NCBI GenBank assembly: GCA_022573715.1
Contig: JACZTL010000017.1
Span: 1 to 64,000 of the forward strand
DNA from: Bacteroidota bacterium
GTDB lineage: Bacteria > Bacteroidota > Ignavibacteria > Ignavibacteriales > Ignavibacteriaceae
Length of the DNA stretch: 64,000 bases
Reading direction: 5' to 3'
A program made the translations under genes and the position numbers. Positions 25,523 to 33,830 of this stretch are shown in pieces. The notes under the pieces are model-generated. The model had not been told where the DNA came from and searched no databases. It saw nothing but the letters and a program-made list of their open reading frames with translations. Within the stretch, counting starts at the first letter, position 1, and each line of letters starts with the position of its first letter.

Positions 25523-25883
25523 TTTTTTTACCGATTATTTTCTTTTTATTTTTTAATTTTATTGCTTTCAGTTTACTGAATTTATAATGAGTTTTATTCA
25601 TAATTTTAGCAATTTCTTTTTCGGATGTTTTTTTAGGATCGTATTTTACAACGGCAGAGTTTTTCTTCAAGCTTACTTTATAATCCTTAACCCCGTCAAT
25701 TTTCTCCAATTTGTTTTCAACAGTAGCAACACAGCCGCTGCAAGTCATTCCTTTAACGGAGAAAGTAGTTTTCTCAGTTTTGGTGACTTCCTTTTTGTCT
25801 TTTATCTGCGCATAACTGAAAGATGCCGCAAAAGTAAGCGCGATAAATAAAACAATTAATTTTTTCCTTAAGGTCTGTGACAT
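25509..25883 (-). CDS. MerP-like secreted HMA protein
   Basis: 124 residues. A signal peptide (about 1-26, ending SYAQ) leads to one HMA domain with KGMTCSGCVATVENKLEKID. The C-terminal 25 residues are strongly basic (KAIKLKNKKKIIGKKNGTK), unusual for MerP. It is a periplasmic metal scavenger that would hand Hg2+ or another thiophilic ion to the MerTP-like transporter encoded next. Its stop lies within the first codons of that gene. Confidence 0.86.
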   Translation of the reverse strand: MSQTLRKKLIVLFIALTFAASFSYAQIKDKKEVTKTEKTTFSVKGMTCSGCVATVENKLEKIDGVKDYKVSLKKNSAVVKYDPKKTSEKEIAKIMNKTHYKFSKLKAIKLKNKKKIIGKKNGTK

Positions 25884-25896
25884 TTTCCTTCCTTTT

Positions 25897-26301
25897 TTAA
25901 TTAGTACTTATTAGATCAAATTTATTTCGAACTTCAGGTATTACAAAGTATTGTGCAAGAATTTCTATGAACAGCTTGCTCTCCAATGAGTAATAAACAG
26001 TTTGAGAGTCTTTACGGCTCTTAACGATTAGTTTATCTTTTAACTTTCTTAAATGCTGAGAAATAGCAGAGTCGCTCATATCAAGCACTTCTGCCAAGTC
26101 ACAAACACACAACTCTTTGTGAGCGTATAAAAGGTAAACAATTTTTAAGCGTATTTGATTACCGACTACATTAAGTAAATCCGCCAATGTGTTCAAGCCT
26201 TTAAGCTCATTCACGTTCTTTTTAATTAGAACAAACTCTCTATCGTTAAAATGTGGACCTATACATTGTTGTCCTTCAACCAATATTGTTTTTTGTTTCA
26301 T
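25897..26301 (-). CDS. ArsR/SmtB-family metal-responsive repressor
   Basis: A winged helix-turn-helix protein of 134 residues from ATG 26301. A GTG at 26307 is an alternative start two codons earlier. The recognition region CDLAEVLDMSDSAISQHLRK and the alpha-3 metal motif ELCVCDL are clear, matching thiol-ligated As(III), Cd(II), Pb(II) or Hg(II) sensors. A further cysteine lies near the N-terminus (QQCIGPHF). It heads the operon MerP-MerTP-GCPN and is divergent from the CDF exporter across about 120 bp, so it probably represses both. Confidence 0.88.
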   Translation of the reverse strand: MKQKTILVEGQQCIGPHFNDREFVLIKKNVNELKGLNTLADLLNVVGNQIRLKIVYLLYAHKELCVCDLAEVLDMSDSAISQHLRKLKDKLIVKSRKDSQTVYYSLESKLFIEILAQYFVIPEVRNKFDLISTN

Positions 26302-26331
26302 ACTCACTCTTTTATTATTTTAGTAGTTGCT

Positions 26332-26359
26332 AATATACTAATATTCTTAAATTTGTCAA
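26332..26359 (-). promoter_or_regulatory. Promoter of the ArsR-MerP-MerTP operon
   Basis: On the reverse strand TTGACA (26359-26354) is separated by 16 bp from TATATT (26337-26332). The region holds TAATAT repeats (TAATATACTAATATT) that could be the ArsR operator overlapping the -10 box. It lies 31 bp before the ATG. Confidence 0.5.
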
Positions 26360-26424
26360 GTCAAAAAATCATCTTAAAATTTAATTCAATTAATTTTATA
26401 TTAGCTTAAACAGTAAATAAAAAT

Positions 26425-27327
26425 ATGGTTGGTTTAGAAAAACATTCACATAATCATAGGATTGAAACAAGCGGGTTACGCCTGATTATAACCATAATCC
26501 TCAATTTTGTAATTACAATTGTAGAAATTATCGGTGGAATAATTTCGGGAAGTTTATCTCTTATCTCAGATGCACTTCATAATTTCAGTGATGGTATCGC
26601 TGTAATCATAAGCTATATTGCAATAAGGTTAAACCGCAGACCAAAAGATACCCAGTATACATTCGGCTACAAACGTGCGGAAATTTTAGCAGCTGTTTTT
26701 AACGCTTCTGTTCTCATCGGCATTAGTTTGTATCTGTTTTTTGAAGCTTATAACAGGTTTATGAACCCGCAAAAAATAGAAGGCGGGTTGATGATAATTG
26801 TTGCAAGTATTGGTCTTACAGCAAATGTAATAGGTACGCTTTTATTAAAGCCGGGCTCTAAAGGAAATATGAATATCCGCTCTGCTTATTTACATTTACT
26901 CAGTGATGCTGTTTCAAGTTTTGGAGTCATTATCGGCGGAGTATTTATTTATTTGTACAATATTTATTGGCTGGACTCCATACTTACTGTTTTAATTTCA
27001 CTATACATAATTAGAGAAAGTTGGATCATTATTAAAGAAGCTATTACTGTATTGATGATGGCCGCTCCTTCAGATATTTCAATAAGGGAAATTGAAAATG
27101 CAATAACTAATTTGGATGGAATCACTAATATTCATCATATCCATTTTTGGAGAATAAATGAAATCGATAATCATTTTGAAGCGCATATAGAAGTAGAAGA
27201 TGTTTTGGTTTCTCAAACTGAACGTAAAATTACTGAGATAGAAAAATTACTTCACGATAAATTTGAAATTAATCATGTAACAATCCAGTTTGAAAGTGGG
27301 CGCTGCTCTGAAAAAGATTTGGTTTAA
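26425..27327 (+). CDS. Cation diffusion facilitator (CzcD/ZitB-type) metal exporter
   Basis: 300 residues with an N-terminal His cluster (KHSHNH), six membrane segments and the zinc-binding HxxxD pairs of helices 2 and 5 (LISDALHNFSDGIAV and LHLLSDAVSSFGV). A cytosolic ferredoxin-like domain ends the protein (GITNIHHIHFWRINEIDNHF). It exports Zn2+, Cd2+, Co2+ or similar by proton exchange. It is divergent from the ArsR-type gene, so it belongs to the metal island. No strong ribosome binding site is visible. Confidence 0.93.
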   Translation: MVGLEKHSHNHRIETSGLRLIITIILNFVITIVEIIGGIISGSLSLISDALHNFSDGIAVIISYIAIRLNRRPKDTQYTFGYKRAEILAAVFNASVLIGISLYLFFEAYNRFMNPQKIEGGLMIIVASIGLTANVIGTLLLKPGSKGNMNIRSAYLHLLSDAVSSFGVIIGGVFIYLYNIYWLDSILTVLISLYIIRESWIIIKEAITVLMMAAPSDISIREIENAITNLDGITNIHHIHFWRINEIDNHFEAHIEVEDVLVSQTERKITEIEKLLHDKFEINHVTIQFESGRCSEKDLV

Positions 27328-27410
27328 TTTACAATTGTATTAATAATTATAAATCCGCAACTTTAGTATTAATAATTTTTTAAATAAATAATATTTATAT
27401 CTTATAGTTA

Positions 27411-28475
27411 ATGTTTTTAAATCTTATTAAGACAACTATTGCCGCTATAGCTCTTTTTGCTATTATATTTCTTTTTATTTTACCTATAGATCTTCCTTAT
27501 TCAATTAAGGTTCCGGGTAAAGTTTTGCCTATAAAAGAATGGGTGTTGAGCAAATCAAATAACGGACAAATAGTTACACAGCTTATAAACAATAAAACAG
27601 GACAGAGCGAAGATTATTTTGTCACCCTGATTGAAAGAGGAGATGTAGTTCAACTAAAATTAAAAAGTAACAGAGATAATTTTACTGTTTTAAAAAATGA
27701 TACTATCGCTGTTATACATTCAAATGAAATTAACAGGCAGTTAATTCGATTGATGGGTAAATTAGAGGAAACTAAGACTTCGTTAAAACTAAATTTGACC
27801 GGCAGCAAAAAATCGGTGATAGAAGCAGCAAAGAAAAAGCTTGACTTTGAAAAAGAAAAATTAAGAGAACAAAATAAAATACTGGCACGCTTAAAAGAAA
27901 TGTATGAAAAAAATCTTATATCTGTTGAAGAATATGAAATTGCTCAAAACGAATCTTATCTAAATGACATAAACATAGCAATAGCTAAAGCTCAGCTGGA
28001 AACTGTGCAAACAGGTGAAAAAACAGGGCAAATACAATTTATAATTTCCCAAATAAATTCATTGGAAAATGAAATTGGTGTTTTAGAAAAAAGATTGACA
28101 AATTTTGTGATTGTTTCACCCATAAACGGAACCGTCAATCAAATTGCAAATAGTGATACTATCTTATTTGTTTCTGATACAAGCGAATATGTTATTCTAA
28201 TGCCGATTAATATTCAAGAAAAAGAATATCTGCAAAAAGACATTTCCATTGTACTGCAAATTCCATACAACAATAAAATGATAGATGCGGAATTTTACGG
28301 GTTAGACAATAGAGTACAGGTTTTTAGAGGAACACAAGTAATATTTTTAAAAGCAATTGTTAATAAAGATAAATTAAATTTTATACCGGGCATGTATGTT
28401 CAGTGCACTTTAAATTTAGGTTCAGTTTCTATAAAAGAAAGAATTAATAAAATCTTCCAAAGGATATTTAATTGA
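27411..28475 (+). CDS. HlyD-like membrane-fusion protein
   Basis: 354 residues. One N-terminal membrane anchor (about 5-25, IKTTIAAIALFAIIFLFILP) is followed by a first lipoyl-like half, a long coiled coil at about 135-240 (AKKKLDFEKEKLREQNKILA), and a second lipoyl half (NFVIVSPINGTVNQI) with a beta-barrel (GTQVIFLKAIVNKDKLNF). It is the periplasmic adaptor type. No ABC transporter or TolC gene is adjacent. It overlaps the VTC gene by four bases (TTGA), so a shared job with the polyphosphate polymerase, DUF4956 and CotH proteins is inferred. Confidence 0.82.
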   Translation: MFLNLIKTTIAAIALFAIIFLFILPIDLPYSIKVPGKVLPIKEWVLSKSNNGQIVTQLINNKTGQSEDYFVTLIERGDVVQLKLKSNRDNFTVLKNDTIAVIHSNEINRQLIRLMGKLEETKTSLKLNLTGSKKSVIEAAKKKLDFEKEKLREQNKILARLKEMYEKNLISVEEYEIAQNESYLNDINIAIAKAQLETVQTGEKTGQIQFIISQINSLENEIGVLEKRLTNFVIVSPINGTVNQIANSDTILFVSDTSEYVILMPINIQEKEYLQKDISIVLQIPYNNKMIDAEFYGLDNRVQVFRGTQVIFLKAIVNKDKLNFIPGMYVQCTLNLGSVSIKERINKIFQRIFN

Positions 28476-29248
28476 TAGTTTACAGAAAAGAATATAAATA
28501 CTTGGTGCCGAATGAATTGTTGGATACTATCAGAAATGTATTAAAACCATTTATTAACTTGGATGATTTTGCTATGCAGCGTGATAAAAAAGAATATACG
28601 GTTAGAAGCATTTATTACGACACAAGAGCATTAGATTTTTATTTTGAAAAGATTGAAGGTTACAAAATTAGAAAGAAAATAAGAATAAGGGGATACAATA
28701 AGCTTTTAGGAGAGAAGGTTGTTTTTTTAGAGATAAAAAGAAGGTATGAAAGTTTTAACACAAAAAACCGCTCACCTGTTCTTTACGGTGATTTAGAGGA
28801 GTTGTTTGCAACGGGTAATATTGAAGACTTAGTACTTTCAAACAAAATAACTGATAAAAGAGCAATTGACGGTAAAAGATTTTTTTATAATGTTTTCTCA
28901 AATTCACTAATTCCAACAGTATTGGTTGTTTATGATAGAGAAGCTTTTTTTGCTAAACTTGACAAAAGCATAAGAATAACAATGGATAAAGATCTTCGTT
29001 CAATGGTTTTTCCAACTTTAAAGGATTTATATAGAGAAGATACGCTTGTTCCAACTTTACCAAATAACTTTGTCTTGGAGTTAAAATTTAATTTGAGTTT
29101 CCCAGAATGGTTGCAAGAAATTGTTTCTTATTTCCATCTAAATAGAATTGCTATTTCAAAATATTCAACTTGTTTGGATGTGCAAAAAAAATATGACCCT
29201 GTTTATAATCCGAATAAATATATATATCGTAACTCGATTTTTTATTAA
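28472..29248 (+). CDS. VTC-domain polyphosphate polymerase
   Basis: 258 residues forming one VTC tunnel domain (CYTH/TTM-like), the catalytic fold of yeast Vtc4, which makes polyphosphate from ATP. Expected charged motifs are present: RKEYKYLV at 5-12, VRSIYYDT, KIRKKIRIRGYN, VFLEIKRRYE, and a late LELKFNL. The start is TTG 28472, overlapping the previous stop, with AAAGGA placed well upstream. No membrane segment is present, so it would act in the cytosol next to the DUF4956 membrane protein. Confidence 0.9.
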   Translation: MIVYRKEYKYLVPNELLDTIRNVLKPFINLDDFAMQRDKKEYTVRSIYYDTRALDFYFEKIEGYKIRKKIRIRGYNKLLGEKVVFLEIKRRYESFNTKNRSPVLYGDLEELFATGNIEDLVLSNKITDKRAIDGKRFFYNVFSNSLIPTVLVVYDREAFFAKLDKSIRITMDKDLRSMVFPTLKDLYREDTLVPTLPNNFVLELKFNLSFPEWLQEIVSYFHLNRIAISKYSTCLDVQKKYDPVYNPNKYIYRNSIFY

Positions 29249-29272
29249 TTAAGTGGTGTTAAATTTATAGTA

Positions 29273-29950
29273 ATGTTACAAGAATTTGAAAATATAATAA
29301 ATTATTCTATAACCATCGGTGATGTTATAACAAATCTTCTTATAGCGTTTATATGTGGCTTTTTAATTTCAATCTTTTACAGAATGACATATAAAGGTCC
29401 GGGAGTACAGCAGTCATTTTTAAATTCTCTTGTGGTGCTAACAATGATTACTACAGTAGTTATAATGGTCATCGGTAATAATTTGGCACGAGCTTTCGGT
29501 TTAGTAGGCGCAATGTCCATAATTAGATTTAGGACACCACTTAAAGAAACAATTGATATTATATATATTTTCTTTTCTTTGGCAATTGGTATGGCAGCAG
29601 GTGTAGGATTACCTTACATTGCTTTTATAAGTACTGTATTTATAGGTTCGATCTTATGGATTTTAACAAAAACAAATGTTGTTGCACCACCTAAGAGAGG
29701 ATTTCTTTTACAGTTTACATATTATTCAGACCTTGGAACAGAAGAAGTTCCATATCTTGATGTTATTAATCAATACTGCCACAGCAGTAAACTATTAAAT
29801 GTTAAGTCAATTGGTTCGGATAATAATTTAGAGTTATCATATTATGTAAAAATTAAAAACACAAAAATGAACTCCCAATTTGTTAAAGCAATTAAAATCA
29901 TAGAGGGAATAAACCATGTAAATCTTTATTTTGACGAAGAACAGTTCTAA
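29273..29950 (+). CDS. DUF4956 membrane protein
   Basis: 225 residues with about four membrane segments in the first 130 (LLIAFICGFLISIFYRM, VVLTMITTVVIMVIGNN, IYIFFSLAIGMAAGVGL, FISTVFIGSILWILT). The conserved loop GLVGAMSIIRFRTPLKE is diagnostic of DUF4956. The C-terminal 80 residues form a soluble ACT-like domain. The family typically neighbours VTC and CotH genes, as here. Function unknown; coupling of polyphosphate synthesis to the membrane is a guess. Confidence 0.86.
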   Translation: MLQEFENIINYSITIGDVITNLLIAFICGFLISIFYRMTYKGPGVQQSFLNSLVVLTMITTVVIMVIGNNLARAFGLVGAMSIIRFRTPLKETIDIIYIFFSLAIGMAAGVGLPYIAFISTVFIGSILWILTKTNVVAPPKRGFLLQFTYYSDLGTEEVPYLDVINQYCHSSKLLNVKSIGSDNNLELSYYVKIKNTKMNSQFVKAIKIIEGINHVNLYFDEEQF

Positions 29951-30174
29951 CTAAAAAGTCAATATCTCTCCAAATTTCACCTCTGAGTTTATATGTAACA
30001 GAATAATACATTTTCCGTTTAAGTGTAACATTTTATCTAAATAAGGTAAAATACATCTATAAGCGGTAAAAAATTACCTCTAAAATATCCGAGTTTTCTA
30101 CCTTTTTATACACAATAAAATTTAGGCTTATGGCATAAAAGTTGAGACTTATACTTATAACATTTGGATCAACT

Positions 30175-33156
30175 ATGAAAAAAATAAAATTTGTAATCAT
30201 TCTAATAACTTTAACTCTATTTCCAAGTTTATTAAATGCTCAAAATTTGTTGATAAATGAAGTGATGGCGTTAAATACCAAAACGTTGGCTGATGAGGAC
30301 GGAGATTATCCCGATTGGTTGGAAATTCACAATACCACTACTTCATCAATAAACTTAAAAGGATATGGTTTATCCGATGATTCACTGAATGTTTACAGAT
30401 GGGTTTTTTCTGATTTAATTATTCCAGCCAATGAATACTTAATTATTTATGCTTCAGGTAAAAACAGAAATGTAGCATCGTTCCCGCTCCACACAAATTT
30501 TAAATTAAAATCATCAGGCACTGCAATAATATTAACAGATTCATTAGGTAACAAAGTAGATGAAATTGTAACTAACAGTTTAAATGCCGATGTATCATTT
30601 GGACGTGATCCTAACAACACTTCAGTGTGGAAATACTTTTTGACACCTACTCCTGGCTGGAAAAATGGTAATAACGGATTTTTATATGTTGCACAAAATC
30701 CTCAATTTACAATACAAGGTGGATTTTATTCAGGCTCTGTTGCATTAAATTTATCTACCAGTTCTTCTCAGGCAACAATTTATTATACAACTAACGGCTC
30801 CGAACCAACTACAAATTCTACTATTTACACATCCACAATTAATATCAATTCAACAACTGTAATAAGAGTGAGAACATTCGGAACTGATTTATTACCGAGT
30901 GAAATAATTACGAAGACATATATAATTAATAATTCATCAACACTGCCTATTGTTTCTTTAAGTACAGACCCTAAAAATTTATGGGATAATAACACGGGCA
31001 TATTTGTAATGGGTGATAGTGCTGAATCAACACCCCCGTTTCATGGTGCAAATTTTTGGAAAGATTGGGAGAAACCAGTTCATATAGAATTATATGAACC
31101 CAACGGAATTAAAGGCTTCAGTATTGATGCCGGAATGAAAATTTTCGGTGGATGGAGCAGAGAATATGCACAAAAATCTCTTAAAATTATCGCACGCAAC
31201 CAGTATGGTATAGATAATATCCCCTACCAAATTTTTCCAAATAGAGGAACAAATAGCTATAAATCGATTGTGCTGCGTAACAGCGGTCAGGATTGGAAAT
31301 CAACTATGTTAAGAGACGGTTTTATCCAAAGTCTTGTAAAGGGTTTAGGATTAGGCACACAGGAATACAAACCTGCTGTTGTTTATATAAATGGAGTTTA
31401 TTGGGGAATTCAAAATATCAGAGAAAGATTAAATGAAGATTTTCTTGCAGATCATTATAACGTAAATCCTAAAAATGTAGATCTGCTGAAATTAGAATGG
31501 GAAGTAATTGAAGGCAGCAATACGGATTACATTGCAATGCAGAATTTTATATCAAATAATGATCTCAGTATGCAAGCAAATTATGATTCGGTAAAATCTT
31601 TAATGAATGTTAATAATTATCTGAGTTATATGGCTGCGGAAATTTATTTGGATAATACAGATTGGCCAGGCAGCAATGTTGAATATTGGAAATCTAAAGA
31701 TCCCGGAAGCAAATGGAGATGGTTATTATACGATACTGATTTCGGTTTCGGATTGTACGACGGTGAAGACGGAAGTAATAATACTTTAGAAATGGCAACG
31801 GCTGTTAACGGCCCTTCTTGGCCTAATCCTCCTTGGTCTACTTTTTTATTTATCAATTTATTAATGAATAATGAATTTAAAAACGATTTTATAAACAGGT
31901 TTGCTGATTTTGCAAATTCAAGATTCAGAGCCGACTCTGTTAATTCCAGGCTAACTGAGTTTGTAAACAGAATTAAGCAAGAAATGCCAAATCACTTGGA
32001 AAGATGGGGAACGGGAACAATCACAGATTGGAATAATCGAATTGACAAAATGAGAATGTTTGCAAATAATAGAATTAGCAATGTGAAAAGTCACATCAAT
32101 CAAAAATTTGGATTGAGCGGTAATTTTTCGGTTAATCTAAATGTTGCTACAATTGGTACAGGAAGAATAAAAATTAATTCATTAAAGATTAATAAATACC
32201 CTTGGACAGGTTCTTATTTTAACGATGTACCAATTAAGTTGAAAGCTCTACCCTATCCGGGTTATTATTTTGTTAGATGGGAAGGTATTCAGTCATCAGA
32301 CTCAAGTGTAATGTTAGTTGATGCAAACAACAATTTAAATATTATTGCTGTATTCGAAGCCGACACTGACCTGCTGAACGGTGATATAGTGATAAATGAG
32401 ATTAATTATAATTCTTCTGCAAGCTTTGATACTAAAGATTGGGTTGAGTTGTATAATAAATCAAATCATTCTGTTGATTTATCGGGCTGGGTAATTAAAG
32501 ACAGCGATAGTTCACATTCATTTGTAATACCCAACGGTGTTATCCTTAATACAGGTGGATATTTTGTAATTGCCGAAGATATATCCGCCCTAAAAACATT
32601 ATTCCCTGATGTTAATAATGTTATTGGAAATTTAACATTCGGATTTAGTGGTAACGGTGAATCTATTAGAGTTTATGATAATAATGGGACACTAATAGAT
32701 TCCGTAAAATATAACGACAAATTTCCCTGGCCAATTGAAGCAAACGGCGGCGGTTCAACATTAGAATTAAAGAGCCCTGAATTAAGCAATATTACTCCCC
32801 AAAATTGGAAAGCGTCTGTTGATCACGGATCACCGGGAAAATCAAATGATGTAACGACAGGTATTGAAGATAATAAGTTAGTAAATACCCCAACCAGTTT
32901 TAAATTAGAGCAAAATTATCCAAATCCCTTTAACCCGGTTACAAACATCAGTTTTACAGTGGTTGAAAATAATTTGACAACTCTAAAAATATATGACATA
33001 TTAGGGAAAGAAGTTAAGACTTTAATAAATGAAGTAATGCCTGCGGGTAATTATAATATTCAATTTAATGCAGTAGGCTTTGCAAGCGGTGTCTATATTT
33101 ATAGGTTGATATCAGGTAAGTTTATCAGTTCCAAAAAATTAATTTTGATGAAGTAA
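30175..33156 (+). CDS. Secreted CotH kinase-like protein with lamin-tail domains and T9SS tail
   Basis: 993 residues from ATG 30175; an in-frame TTG 33 bp upstream is less likely. A signal peptide (ending LNAQ) is followed by a lamin-tail domain (LLINEVMALNTKTLADEDGD, about 22-120) and a chitobiase-type strand unit (ATIYYTTNGSEPTT). The CotH domain spans about 255-640 (KIFGGWSREYAQKSLKIIAR; WRWLLYDTDFGFGL). Then come a bacterial repeat unit (YPGYYFVRWEGI), a second lamin-tail domain (VINEINYNSSASFDTKDWVE) and a type IX sorting domain starting NYPNPFNPVTNISF. CotH of Bacillus phosphorylates spore-coat proteins. Here the protein is expected on the cell surface. It is the last gene of the HlyD-VTC-DUF4956 group. 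Confidence 0.9.
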   Translation: MKKIKFVIILITLTLFPSLLNAQNLLINEVMALNTKTLADEDGDYPDWLEIHNTTTSSINLKGYGLSDDSLNVYRWVFSDLIIPANEYLIIYASGKNRNVASFPLHTNFKLKSSGTAIILTDSLGNKVDEIVTNSLNADVSFGRDPNNTSVWKYFLTPTPGWKNGNNGFLYVAQNPQFTIQGGFYSGSVALNLSTSSSQATIYYTTNGSEPTTNSTIYTSTININSTTVIRVRTFGTDLLPSEIITKTYIINNSSTLPIVSLSTDPKNLWDNNTGIFVMGDSAESTPPFHGANFWKDWEKPVHIELYEPNGIKGFSIDAGMKIFGGWSREYAQKSLKIIARNQYGIDNIPYQIFPNRGTNSYKSIVLRNSGQDWKSTMLRDGFIQSLVKGLGLGTQEYKPAVVYINGVYWGIQNIRERLNEDFLADHYNVNPKNVDLLKLEWEVIEGSNTDYIAMQNFISNNDLSMQANYDSVKSLMNVNNYLSYMAAEIYLDNTDWPGSNVEYWKSKDPGSKWRWLLYDTDFGFGLYDGEDGSNNTLEMATAVNGPSWPNPPWSTFLFINLLMNNEFKNDFINRFADFANSRFRADSVNSRLTEFVNRIKQEMPNHLERWGTGTITDWNNRIDKMRMFANNRISNVKSHINQKFGLSGNFSVNLNVATIGTGRIKINSLKINKYPWTGSYFNDVPIKLKALPYPGYYFVRWEGIQSSDSSVMLVDANNNLNIIAVFEADTDLLNGDIVINEINYNSSASFDTKDWVELYNKSNHSVDLSGWVIKDSDSSHSFVIPNGVILNTGGYFVIAEDISALKTLFPDVNNVIGNLTFGFSGNGESIRVYDNNGTLIDSVKYNDKFPWPIEANGGGSTLELKSPELSNITPQNWKASVDHGSPGKSNDVTTGIEDNKLVNTPTSFKLEQNYPNPFNPVTNISFTVVENNLTTLKIYDILGKEVKTLINEVMPAGNYNIQFNAVGFASGVYIYRLISGKFISSKKLILMK

Positions 33157-33164
33157 CAAAAATT

Positions 33165-33198
33165 AGAGATGACATCTTTTTAAAAAGATGTCATCTCT
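33165..33198. repeat. Perfect 34-bp palindrome, copy 1
   Basis: AGAGATGACATCTTTTT followed by its exact reverse complement: 17-bp arms with no loop bases. The same sequence with two more flanking bases on each side recurs at 55745-55778. It stands 9 bp after the CotH gene stop and could fold as a terminator, but it lacks a clear trailing T-run. Confidence 0.8.
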
Positions 33199-33211
33199 AA
33201 AATTAAAAATA

Positions 33212-33544
33212 TTATTTTAGCTCTTTAAATTCATAAGATGCTAAGACTTGTCGGGTTTCTTTTCTAAGTTCGATAATACTACTATAAATAATTTTAATAA
33301 CCCACGTACCGCATTTTTCAGGAGCATTGCTTTTATATTTTTCCGGCAATTTAGAATAATTATATAAATAATATGCCAGATATAATACTCTTTAATCTAA
33401 ATCTATTTTCTTAATATAATATGCTTTTTCAATTAAACCGGTACTTGAAAAGGGTTCTTCCTTTGCAGGTATTTCATTCTCCTTTATATCCTGAGCAAAT
33501 ACAAAAGATGCAACAAATAAAAGTAAAATTATAAAGTGTTTCAT
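33212..33544 (-). pseudogene. Small secreted protein gene with an internal stop
   Basis: From ATG 33544 the frame reads a signal peptide MKHFIILLLFVASFVFAQ and continues to codon 50. It meets TAA (33392-33394) and then stays open in the same frame for 59 more codons (YLAYYLYNYSKLPEKYKSNA, CGTWVIKIIYSSIIELRKET) to TAA at 33212-33214. One base change (for example CAA or AAA to TAA) would restore a 110-residue secreted protein. The family was not recognised. Confidence 0.7.
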
Positions 33545-33828
33545 AATATCTAGTTTATCCTTTTCATTTATTACATATAATATTAATATATGTTTCTTTA
33601 CAATTAAAGAATTATATAACTTTCTATTTTTTTTTGATTAGATAATCCCTTTGTTTAGTATCAATATTGACAGAAGATAATAGTTAATTTATGTATGATA
33701 AGTAATTGATATTAAAGGGAGTTGGGACTATGAAGATAAAATTTCTTATTCTCCAATAGAGAAAGAAATTAAAATGAATTGTGGTATTATAAATTAATAT
33801 AAAGGATAAAAAACTTCAAAAATGGAAA
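33545..33828. other. AT-rich intergenic stretch
   Basis: The only coding-like signal is a 9-codon frame at about 33730 (MKIKFLILQ), preceded by GGGAG. It looks like the stump of a signal peptide and is too short to call. No terminator or promoter was recognised. Confidence 0.35.
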
Positions 33829-33830
33829 GC

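Noticed and set aside
30142-30174. Upstream TTG start of the CotH gene
   Set aside because: The preceding codons would put polar residues before the signal peptide; ATG 30175 gives a standard signal sequence.
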